From Schizophyllum amplum (taxonomy: Eukaryota; Basidiomycota; Agaricomycetes; Agaricales; Schizophyllaceae): 64,000 bases of DNA. The notes under the pieces were generated by a model. That model searched no databases. It worked only from the letters and a program-made list of their open reading frames with translations, and had not been told where the DNA came from. The position numbers and the translations under genes are program-made. The stretch lies in the NCBI GenBank assembly GCA_007026445.1, contig VDMD01000065.1, forward strand, positions 62,001 to 126,000. The letters are read 5' to 3'. Each line of letters opens with the position of its first letter. Within the stretch, counting starts at the first letter, position 1. Below, one piece after another: positions 54,806 to 64,000 of the stretch.

Positions 54806-55620
54806 CCAGGCCCGCTATACTTGCCAAACTTTCCCTGACCTCGCAGCCTGGGTCTTCCTCGGCCCGCATACCCGCAATGTGTGTCTACCTCTACAAATCC
54901 GTTAACTCTCTGCTCCCACCAGAAGTGGCATTCAATATTCCCCGGTGCATGTTGCAAGCATATTGTGAGCTTATTCTGAATAAGCGATGCATAAAGACGG
55001 CGGGTTGATTGTGGTCCTTTGGGTGGCATATTGGCCGGGACGGCCTCCGATTGGCTGGGCCACGATATGCTCTTTCAATCAGCCCGTCGGCTCTATCCTT
55101 TGCTGATCCAGAATATGCTCACAGTGAGCTTGCAGTAATCTCCGGGGAATACTGAATCCCAGATCTGGTGTCCGTATTACACGCTCTGTGCTCCGTACAC
55201 GCTCTGTGCTCTCACACGTCTACCATGTGCTCTCACACGTCTACCATCGGCAGCCTCCAAATGCAAAAGCTCTGACCCTCCCGCGAGTTTCCTCACTAAG
55301 CGCTCGCCATCCCATCAATAGTCACCTTCCACCATGCACTGTCATCTTGCTGTCATTGACTTTGTTTCTCCACACTGTCGTTGACCGTGCTCCACACTGT
55401 CGTACAATGATATCCTGCTCGTCTTCTCCATTGTGTGAACAATGGACTCCTCCGATGCTGATGTTGCTTGGTGCGTGACAATGGTGCCGAAGCCTGAAGG
55501 CAACCCGACCGTTATCACCAAGATCAGCGGCAAGGTCCCATTGTTCGCCCAACGTCCCATTGTTCCGAGCCCAACAATGACTACATCATGCATATATGTC
55601 CGGTACACGAGGCATGCGGG
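54806..55620. other. region upstream of the 55.7-kb gene
   Basis: A small tandem repeat (TGCTCTCACACGTCTACCAT) is present twice near 55207-55250. No gene is supported. Confidence 0.4.
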
Positions 55621-55626
55621 TATAAA
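55621..55626 (+). promoter_or_regulatory. TATA box of the gene at 55727
   Basis: TATAAA lies 101 bp upstream of the ATG at 55727, followed by a pyrimidine-rich leader (CTCCTTTCTCTCGCC), the usual layout of strongly expressed basidiomycete genes. Confidence 0.6.
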
Positions 55627-55726
55627 GACCTGTCTCGCAGCTCCTTTCTCTCGCCACTGCCCTCCTCTGTTGTACGCACGACTGCCCTCTCCTGAAGTTG
55701 CCATACGCACGACTTTCTCTCGCAAG

Positions 55727-56512
55727 ATGTCCTCCCTCCTCCCCGAGCACGATAGCATGAGCGCCTTCTGCCCATGCTGGGCGTGCTACATGGCGCCCGG
55801 AAACGCTTCCAGCAATCTCGGCCACGCTTCCAGCACTCCCACTAGTGACCTCAACGCGGGCGACAATGACTCTCGTGACGCCTCGGGACCGATCGAGCAC
55901 GCCACAGACGCCACACGCGTCGGTCCGTGCCACACCACTGTGCACGTCGACCCAAACGCCACTGTGCGAAACAACCCAAATACCACCGAGCGTGTCGACC
56001 CGAACAACACTGTGCGCGACGACCCAAACGCCGCTGTGCGCGTCGACCCAGACACCACCGTGCGCGTAGACCCGAACGCCGCCGAGCGCGTCGCTCTGAG
56101 AAACACCACTACCCCCGACGGCCACTACATCTGCTCTCACGGCCGAGTTTGGCACTGTCCGCCGCCTCTTCCATACCAGGGCCTAATGCCTCCCAGAGCG
56201 TCTGCGCACATGACGCCGGCGCAGAGAATGGCGAGAGAGCAGGCAAGAATCATGGCGGTGGCGAGGGAGCAGGCGAGGATTGCGGCAGCGAGGGAGCAGG
56301 CGAGAATTGCGGCAGCCAACGCGAGCACGTTGATCGGGAAGAGGGCCAGGGCGAGGTTGAGGGCGCTGTCGGCGAAGGCGAACGCCACGACGGCACAGGT
56401 GGACGCAACCGTGGCGAAATGGGCCGCGGAGATGGTACAGAAGGGGGAGGTAGACGCGGCCGACGTCGGGCTTAGTGGAGCGTCGGCTAGCGTTGAGCAG
56501 CCCGAGCTCTAA
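55727..56512 (+). CDS. unrecognised protein with octapeptide repeats and helical C-terminus
   Basis: A single exon from the ATG after the TATA box encodes 261 residues. The open frame extends upstream to 55442 but that part contains the promoter. After MSSLLPEHDSM comes a small Cys cluster (FCPCWACYMA). Residues about 67-120 are 24-bp repeats of the type VDPNATVR, about six copies, Asn/Asp/Thr-rich. Next is a second cysteine segment (HYICSHGRVWHC). The C-terminal part is a long Ala/Arg/Gln helix with REQARIAA repeats, then KRARARLRALSAKANA. No signal peptide or membrane span is visible. I do not recognise it. It could be a structural or nucleic-acid-binding protein, but that is only a guess from charge. 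Confidence 0.5.
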   Translation: MSSLLPEHDSMSAFCPCWACYMAPGNASSNLGHASSTPTSDLNAGDNDSRDASGPIEHATDATRVGPCHTTVHVDPNATVRNNPNTTERVDPNNTVRDDPNAAVRVDPDTTVRVDPNAAERVALRNTTTPDGHYICSHGRVWHCPPPLPYQGLMPPRASAHMTPAQRMAREQARIMAVAREQARIAAAREQARIAAANASTLIGKRARARLRALSAKANATTAQVDATVAKWAAEMVQKGEVDAADVGLSGASASVEQPEL

Positions 56513-57478
56513 GGCTGCGCATGGTTGTAGTGGGCTCGGGCAGTTTGGACGGATCGAGGTCAAGGGTCTTGCGAAGCTGAGCATTGTCTTCGTCGCAGGT
56601 AGTACTATACTATCCGCGTAATTCCTATGCCTTCCCCCACAAGCCATCTTCCTCTGCGCTTCAGTACGTCGCACGCATCAAAATGTACTCATGCCGAATA
56701 AATAGATCATCATGCCATCTCACATCCGATCTGTCCTGCGGTACCGCATTCGTCTCCCTCACGCACTCACCAGATTCGTTCTCGCACTCATGGTAGTCCG
56801 AATTGTAGTCGTTCCCCGATTCATTCGCGGTCGTCCGGCGCGTATGAACATTCTGCTAACAGCCGAGAGGGATCGCGAAAAGAAGTCAAAGGATTGCATA
56901 AGATCAAGGCCGAATAGCCATGGCATCGGTACGGGGACGGATATGCGAGACGGCAAGGACGGATATCATATATGCAAGAACGGCTAGGGTGAACGGACGA
57001 GGCGGCGTCGACAATGAACGAGACAATGACCGTTGATGGTGTGCACGGGAGATGGAAAGTGAACATCCACTGAAAGCATGTACGAAATACGAAAGACCTC
57101 ATCGTGGACGCTTCCAAGCAACCTACCCGGATGTGCTGCTCCTCAGCATCCGTGCGGAATTCCTGCTGGCCACGGTTCGGAGACCTGCGGTGCCGGTTGT
57201 AATCGACCGAACGAGACCGTGGTGGCGTGTGGCATGAGGTCATGATCATTGAACGGTTCACGAGGCTGACAGTATTGCTGAGACACGAGCGATCTGCGCG
57301 TCGGCGGCGCGAATGACTCCTGCGACGAGACCGAGGAGGAGCGGGATCCTTGCGAGGGCAAGGTCGAGAGAAACGATTGCGACGAATACGATAAAATCGC
57401 TGGCCCGACGGGGTTGATCAGTGCGGCCTGCCAACCAATGGTGAGACGGGGAGGCAAATGAATGGTCGCCATCATGCA
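56513..57478. other. intergenic region
   Basis: Minus-strand open frames at 57143-57475 and 57258-57479 overlap in different frames, and one has a hydrophobic stretch. Neither has other support. I see no element here. Confidence 0.35.
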
Positions 57479-58036
57479 CAGTGCTGATAAAGGTCGTCAG
57501 GCCGTGTCATCAACTTGAACGGGTGAGAGCTCGCCCTGTTTCCCTTAGCTTGCCCTGTCCACGGAACTCAAAGGACGGCAAGGCGAGAAGCAGCCTGCGT
57601 CGGGGGTTGCAACGGACGACGGATAAGGGTCAGAAACAGGACGGACGCGGACGAGGTTCCATACCTAACAAAAGGGCCATTATTGGGCTCAATATTCGCG
57701 ATATATATGCCAAGCGGAGGCGGGTCAGGACTAAGCGAAGTTCTTCTGAAAGGAGATGAGTTCAGAGTTTGGTATGTCAGCGCGGACGAGAGCTTACCTT
57801 CGCACGGACGAAAGCTTACCTTGCGAGAGACTGATCTCGAGAGCCGACGTTTCCTAGAAGAAGATGTAAACTTCAGTGAAGGACGGATATAGGCGGTGCG
57901 CGCAGTCACCGTTGCCTACGACATAATTCTTGATATGCTTGGCGTGCAGGGAACGTATCAGATCTAGGACGGTTGGAATTGAGCCGACAAACAAGCTCGT
58001 GGGGTGCGGGCACACGCGCACTACATAGTAAATGCC

Positions 58037-58095
58037 TGCTTCGGCAAACGGAAGACTCGTGCAAACGGAAGACTCGTGCAAACGGAAGACTCGTG
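58037..58095. repeat. 17-bp tandem repeat, three copies
   Basis: CGGAAGACTCGTGCAAA units repeat in the part of the left arm that has no partner on the right. Confidence 0.7.
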
Positions 58096-58564
58096 AACCT
58101 CGCAATTTCGTAGATGTTGAGCGCCTAGCACCTTGGGAGGCCGCTGAATCCGCCTGATGGCTGTAATTCGTCAGCAAGCACGCGCTCGACTGGCGTAGAA
58201 CATACCCACTGGGCACACATAACGAAGAACACGATATGGGTTCTCATAATCTGGGGCAGCCTTGAAACACAGCGCGATGACGCCACGCCATATTGATCAT
58301 CAGTCCACAAGTGCATGGAATGACTTACGAGCCGGAGGGAATCAACCGAGCCTTTGTCGGCTCGCGGGGCAAGACGGCCAGGCGAGCCTAGGCGACGACG
58401 CGTGCCAACAGCAAGTCAGCTGGAAGTGGACGCCGCTCCCCCGGATCAGAAGAAGTGGAGCGTACTTACCAGATGATGACTGCCGGCAAATTCCACAGAG
58501 AGCTCGAGTCACGTCCCGCGACGTCGAACGCGTCTGACGTCCCGCAACGCCGAACGCAGCTGAC

Positions 58565-58820
58565 CGTCTCGCACCGGAAGTCCTCGCGAACGGCCGAAGC
58601 CGGTCCATCGCGAACGACCGAAGCCGGTCCATCGCGAACGACCGAAGTCTGTCGATTGCGAACGGCCGAGCGGCGACGACAAAAGCGCACAGCGGGCGAT
58701 CCTACTGAATCGGAAAGTCTGAATGAGCGCCAACGCCTCATTCACACGCCCATACCTTTTGCGGCACCCTCACCAAAGGAGGCACCCTCACCAAAGGAGG
58801 CACCCTCACCAAAGGAGGCA
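58565..58820. repeat. two tandem repeats in the left arm
   Basis: About three units of CCGGTCCATCGCGAACGACC type are followed near 58765-58820 by three units of GCACCCTCACCAAAGGAG. The second is a single unit in the right arm near 63560. Confidence 0.7.
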
Positions 58821-59210
58821 ACCCGCGAGCGTCCTGCTGATAGGGTATTAGTGATGCGAGCCGCATGGTAGACGCGACGCTGACCTTTGCTGAAGTCGGC
58901 GATCCTCATGGGGCGCCCACGAACTCAGGCAAGTGAGAACTCCTCGGCGTAATGGCAAAGGCGGGCAAGTCGCGTAATCTGAAAGGCGGCGGGCAAGCCG
59001 CGTGATCTCAGAGGCGGCGGGCAAGCCGCGTGATCTCAGAGGCGGCGAGGGCGGGGGTTCTGTAATACTGCGATGGGAACCCATCAGTGGAGGAAGACTT
59101 GGAGAATGACCCGTACCGTCTGCATCACCACAAAGACCGCGGCCTTCCCCAAAGACCACATAAAGGTACGCGTTTGGGTAGACACTGACCTCCGGTGAAG
59201 TTTGCTAGGC

Positions 59211-59281
59211 TCATGGTTCGCTAGGCTCATGGTTCGCTAGGCTCATGGTTCGCTAGGCTCATGGTTCGCTAGGCTCATGGT
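59211..59281. repeat. 16-bp tandem repeat, about 4.5 copies
   Basis: Perfect or near-perfect units of GGTTCGCTAGGCTCAT. The flanking sequences at about 59040-59170 and 59318-59470 are themselves diverged direct copies. Confidence 0.8.
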
Positions 59282-59854
59282 CCCGCCCACGAACCCAGCG
59301 ATGCGGGAATTCCGCGTGATCAGAGACGGCGAGGGCAGAGATTCTGCAATACTGCGCTGGGCACTCATCCGTGAAGGGGCACTCATCAGCGAAGGAAGGG
59401 GCTCGGAGAATAACCCTCACCGTTTGCGCCCACCACAAAGCCCAGGGTATCGCAGAATCGAACTTATTTGGGTAGACTGGCGATGTTCTGACGACGCACT
59501 GTTCTGACGACGCACAAGCTACGGCCGTTGCCTTGGGGCTGAAGTAGGCGTTCACATTGCGGTTCATCGCGCAAAGGGACCTACTTACACACCTTCGACA
59601 TAAGACCAACAGCAAAGCCCCAGATACAGACGCCGAAGCCAGAGACAGACACGTCAAAGCCTAGCGACTGACGCGCCAAAGCCTAGCGACTGATGCGCGA
59701 TTGGTGCTAGATGAAGCTTTCAACGAGGTTAGATATCGCACGACATGCGGAACCCCGAGTACGCACCGCTGAACAAGCCAGAACTTGCACGCATATATTT
59801 GGAAGCCCGAGTGAGCACTGCTCGAACTCAGAACACTGCTCGAACTCCGGATAC

Positions 59855-60560
59855 ACACTGCAAACTCCTGATACACACTGCAAACTCCGGATACACACTG
59901 CAAGAAAGCCGTCAACGTTAAGCTCTCGAAGCCCAATGTGGTCCCTATGACGAGAATTAGTCATGCGAACCGGGTGCGAAAGGAAGAGCGCAAGCGAGGG
60001 GTTCCAGAAAAAAAAAAGCAAAAGAAACAGAGTGCGAGCCAAGACGGGAGATCAATCCCGGAGAAGGCAGGACGGGCAATAAACCACAAGGCTATATATA
60101 AAAAAAGAGAGAATGCGCAAGGGGCGCGGGAGAAAGGAGAAAAAGCGCAAGGGGTGCGGGAGAAAGGGGAGAAAGCGCAAGGGACACCAACCATAATGCG
60201 GCAGCGACGGGATATGGAGAGAAAGAGAGAAAACGCGCGAGGGTCGTCCAAGACAGAGATTAAGCGAGAGGTGCGTGGGAAGACACAGGTGCGTTGGAAG
60301 ACACAGGTGCGTTGGAGAAAGTGCACAGGGCGTGGGAGACAGCGCACAGGGCGTGGGAGACAGGAAGACCTAATTGAAGCGTGGGATGTGGAGAAAGAGA
60401 GAAAGGGCGAGGGTGTGGAAGGCGCAAGCGCCGGGATAGGGATGCGAGGGCACGGGAGAAACGCGGGGGCCGCAGAAGAAAGCAAGGAGCGTGGAATAAC
60501 GCAAGGAGCGCGGAATAACGCAAGGAGCGCGGAATAACGCAAGGAGCGCGGAAGACAGGA
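59855..60560. repeat. purine-rich tandem repeats
   Basis: AACTCCGGATACACACTGCA repeats near 59840-59903. GCGCAAGGGGTGCGGGAGAA types lie near 60115-60190, and about four units of GCAAGGAGCGCGGAATAAC near 60480-60555. Open frames over this stretch follow from base bias. Confidence 0.65.
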
Positions 60561-63069
60561 GACAAGAGTAGTGGATATGGGGAATTGCGAAGGGAGACAG
60601 AGGACGGGAACGGACGCGCGATTGCGAATAGACATGGGAACGAACGCGCGGTTGTAGAGACCGAACGCACCGCGCGGTTGTAGAGATCGAACGCACCGTC
60701 GCAGACGAGGGAAATCGAGATCAGCGCAGAGATATGGACATAGATTTGTAACAGATAAGCCGTAGAGGTATGTGGGAGGAGATGCAGAGATGAGGAGATG
60801 CAGAGATGAGGAGCTAGGAGAAGCTGCTCGAGGCGCGGGAGGGACTTCAGGGCACGGGACAGGGATGCGAGGGCACGGGAGAAACACGGGGATGCGGGAG
60901 GGATTTAAGGGTGCATGGGGATCGAGGAGGACGCGTGGGGATCGAGGAGGACGCGTGGGGATCGAGCAGAACGCGAAGGGATCTGGTATAGACAGGGACG
61001 AAGGGGCGAGCGGGCGATGGGGATGGGGAGGGTGAGAGGTGTTGGAGGGCAAGGCAAGAAGGAGAGACGAGAGGAAGCGCGGGAATGGCGATCGGCGATC
61101 GGCGAGGAAGGCAAGCCGACGAGGAGGGGAGAGGACGGGCGACGGCGTCGAACGTTCTAAGGGATAAGTCAGTTGATGCCATCCACATAAAGGGCAGTTG
61201 ATATCGTACCGACTCGACATGTCATGCGCGCGGCCTGACGAGCAGCCGATGGACAAGACGCATGGTGTCGCCATCCTCTGTGCTGCCCGCAGATCCGGAG
61301 AGGAGACGTCGGGATGGGGCGGCGGGCCGTCAACAGCACGGGCTTCTCGACGAATGAAGAGGAAAGACGACCTTGGACAGGATGCTGATTGCTATGGACG
61401 CGCAAATGGAAAGTGCACGCCAGGCAACCTTATCGTGCCGGAGCCTAACCTTGTGGCGCGCCTCGAGGCGGAGGTCCGACGGCAGGCTGAGGGAGAACAG
61501 GGCGCCTCGTGGCGGGCTAATCGCGCGCGGTCGCTGCCTTTGTGGAGCCTGAAATGGAAGGACGCATACGATGCGTCGGATAGTTCGCTGATGGCGGCTT
61601 GATTGGCGCATGCCTACCTCGATAATCGCCTCGCTTGTCCGCCTGGAAAGGCTATATTGATCACCATACTCTCCAGGGTATACGATGAATAGATCTTGAG
61701 TCACGTTCAGGAGTAGACTGAACGAGGCAGCGGAGAATGCAGGAGGCAACGCGAACGAGCGCTTTGATGACCCATTTGAGGAAAAGTCGCACGTGTTTGT
61801 CAGTCACGTCATTCGTTGCCACGCGTGCATCTCACGTGCCGTCGCCTCTTTGTTACTTTGTCCGAACTTCCATGACTCGTCCCGGAGACTGAAGCTGCCG
61901 CGTCGCTAAGGTCGTAATCGTGCTTCTTGGTTGACTTAGCAAAACTATAAGAAACCTTTCTGACTCAATACACCTCGGATATGTAACCGTCGAGAGACAG
62001 TTCGTGCTGCATTGAGTCCGCCCTTTGTATACGCTTTCCGGGTGCGCTCCTTAGCCGTTGCTGGCACGCATCAGATAAACCACCACCATTTCTCCATCCA
62101 CAGATTTCACAGATTTCTTTCTCTTTCCCCGCTCTTGTGGCGCTCCTCCATGACTCGCCCCCTAGCCCCTTCCGAACCTCGTCACTCCCGGACGACATTG
62201 ACTCACATATCCCCCGACTTCACCGCTTCTCTTCCGCCTACGTCCAGACCTCCCGTAACCTCCTCTCATCTGCTACAGGTCCCGCTCGCGACCCCAGTTC
62301 TCACCATCTCGAGAGGTCTGCGTCTGCTGACCCCTCGTCTTCCGCGCTAGTCGCGCCTTTGCACATGCAATGTCGACATCTTTGAATATCCTCCAGAGAT
62401 CATTCATTGCACCGCAAGCGTCCTTCAATGCGTCCCATACCAAGTCAGTCGCTTGCTGGCACGGAAGCACACAACGCGCAGTCATTGTCTGAATTTTTTC
62501 CATTCACCGGTGCGTGTGCCCGAGGACTTTGTGCGCCGCACATAATGACGGGAGCCTATACAGCGCATGTTCGCCGATGCCGGTATACACTTGAGGTCGG
62601 CCCGGTATACTTACATCCTCGGCGCTGCCCGCGTAGAAGGGTCTTCGCCGACGCCGGCGCCAATCCTCTACGGGCTCGGGGTGCAACGCCGGCGGCTCCG
62701 TTATCCATGTCGGCGTCGCGGGCCTCGTTGTGCAGGAATGGAGCACACTGTCATAACTCATTCCGGCTGATGACTCGATTGTCATTCTGGACAATGACTT
62801 GGCGAATTTCGTTTGACTCGGCGACTCGCAGTAGTCAATCATGAATGGCTCCCGGTGCGTGTATTTATTCTCTCTGGCAGTAAGTCATGTGCGCCTCCAG
62901 TTCTCGCCGCGTCCTCCTCAAGTTCTCGCCGTGTTCTCCTCCCTTTTTTGCCGTATGCTCCTCCAGTTCTCGCCGCGTCCTCCTCGAATATTCTTCGCGC
63001 CCGTTGTATGTCTATCGCGCTCCCCTACACCTCCCGCACCCTCAAATCCCTCCTTTGCGCCCTCATATA

Positions 63070-63310
63070 CCACACGCACCCTCGCATCTCTCCTGCACCA
63101 TCGCATCTCTCCTGCACCATCGCATCTCTCCTGCGCCCTCGCATCTCTCCTGCACCCTCGTATCTCTCCTGCACCCTCGCGTCTACAAATCTCCCCCGCG
63201 TCTCGGACAGCCTCTCCGCAATCCCCATTTATCCCTCTCCCCTCCCGCATAGCTATCCCTCTCTCCTCCCGCAGAAATATCCATCTCCTCCCGCATAGAT
63301 ATCCATCCCT
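63070..63310. repeat. pyrimidine-rich tandem repeats
   Basis: About seven units of CTCGCATCTCTCCTGCACC, then units of CTCCCGCATAGCTATCC type. The base composition mirrors the purine-rich repeats near 60.1-60.9 kb. Confidence 0.65.
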
Positions 63311-64000
63311 TCTCCCGCATAGTAGTCGGACGGCGCATTCTCCACGAACTCTCGTTCAGATAATCCTTCGCCTGATTCCGATATCCTTTTGTCTGCACTT
63401 CTGTGTTCGTTTACTTGTGTGTTCGTTTACTTCGGCGAAGGTCCCATGAGGCTCTCCGACTTCAGCGAAAATCGGCGCTGACTTCATCGAAGGTCAGCGT
63501 CGCGTCTACAATGCGGCTCGCATCACTGATACCCTATCAGCAGGACGCTCGCGTGTGCCTCCTTTGGTGAGGGTTCCGAAACAAGTATGGGCATTCAAAT
63601 GAGGCGTAGGCGCTCATCTAGACTTCCTGATCCGGTAGAATCGCCCATTGTGCGCTTCTGCGACGACCGACTGACTCTGAACTCATCTCCTCTCAGAAGA
63701 ACTTCGCTGAGTCCCGACCCGCCTCTGCTGGGCATATATATCGGCGAGGAGCGCGAAGGAGTAAGCGCAAGAATGAACACATCGTCAGGTATGGAACCTC
63801 GTCCGCGTCCGTCCTGTTTCTGACCCTTACCCGTCTTGTCTCTTATCCTTATCCGTCGTCCGTTGCAACCCCCAACGCAGGCTGCTTCTCGCCTTTGCCG
63901 TCCTTTGCATACCGTGGACAGGGCTAGCTGAGGGAAACAGGGCGAGCTTTCACTCGTTCAAGTTGATGACACGGCCTGACGACCTTTATCAGCACTGTTC

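Larger units (their letters stand above)
57479..63997. mobile_element. foldback-like structure with inverted arms, no transposase seen
   Basis: The sequence from 57479 (CAGTGCTGATAAAGGTCGTC) reappears inverted at the right edge, ending at 63997. About 300 bp pair closely (57479-57775 with about 63680-63997). A second matching pair is 58660-58920 with 63430-63665. The left arm has about 880 bp not present on the right. Between the arms lie many short tandem repeats and no recognisable gene. Long inverted arms plus internal tandem repeats recall foldback elements. The right flank is cut after three bases, so a target duplication cannot be checked and the element may extend further. Confidence 0.5.

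Noticed and set aside
59938..60537. 199-codon open frame rich in Arg, Lys, Glu and Gly, with a 437-codon frame opposite
   Set aside because: Both lie over purine-rich tandem repeats, which keep frames open by composition. There is no splice, start-context or paralog support.
61198..61602. 134-codon frame in the foldback core
   Set aside because: Low-complexity, no support; the region is made of repeats and the opposite strand is equally open.

Overview
The window looks like nuclear DNA of a filamentous basidiomycete (Agaricomycete type). It is GC-rich. Its genes are cut by many introns of about 45-60 bp with fungal GTNNGT/CAG ends. The gene families are those that expand in mushroom-forming fungi: F-box-like proteins, MYND zinc-finger proteins and Old Yellow Enzymes (OYEs). 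I built all exon models by hand, using open frame, splice sites and comparison between paralogs inside the window. No search was run.

0-19.5 kb: the 3' end of an unrecognised gene; a complete armadillo-repeat gene resembling GID5/VID28/ARMC8 (1825-4576); three copies (A, B, C) of an unrecognised four-exon family of about 395 residues, with copy A broken by one in-frame stop; a ten-exon F-box gene on the minus strand (9026-11460); an inverted, internally deleted pseudogene copy of the ARMC8-like gene together with its promoter (about 12.5-13.8 kb); a MYND gene (14143-15934); and an unrecognised gene with a disordered C-terminus (17915-19500).

19.5-49 kb: an accessory mosaic. Five OYE paralogs, two more MYND copies (one frameshifted), three F-box-like genes and several F-box relics alternate in repeated cassettes. 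F-box and OYE 3' ends usually face each other. One OYE block (30.2-33.8 kb) has a second copy at 44.3-47.1 kb, and a 641-bp hAT-like element sits only in the first. Four genes of the two unrelated families (F-box-like and MYND) share a two-part promoter: GGCGGGAGGAAA, then CACGTG 44-49 bp further upstream.

49-64 kb: minisatellite-rich DNA. It holds one F-box-like gene full of 24-bp coding repeats (52702-54438), a small unrecognised gene with an 8-residue repeat and a good TATA box (55727-56512), and a foldback-like structure with inverted arms at 57.5 kb and at the right edge of the window.

The most unusual signals are the shared promoter module, the active-site changes in two OYE copies, minisatellites that begin inside genes and run through stop codons, a probable GC-AG intron in one OYE, and the young frame-breaking lesions in otherwise intact paralogs. 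Together they suggest a fast birth-and-death region.
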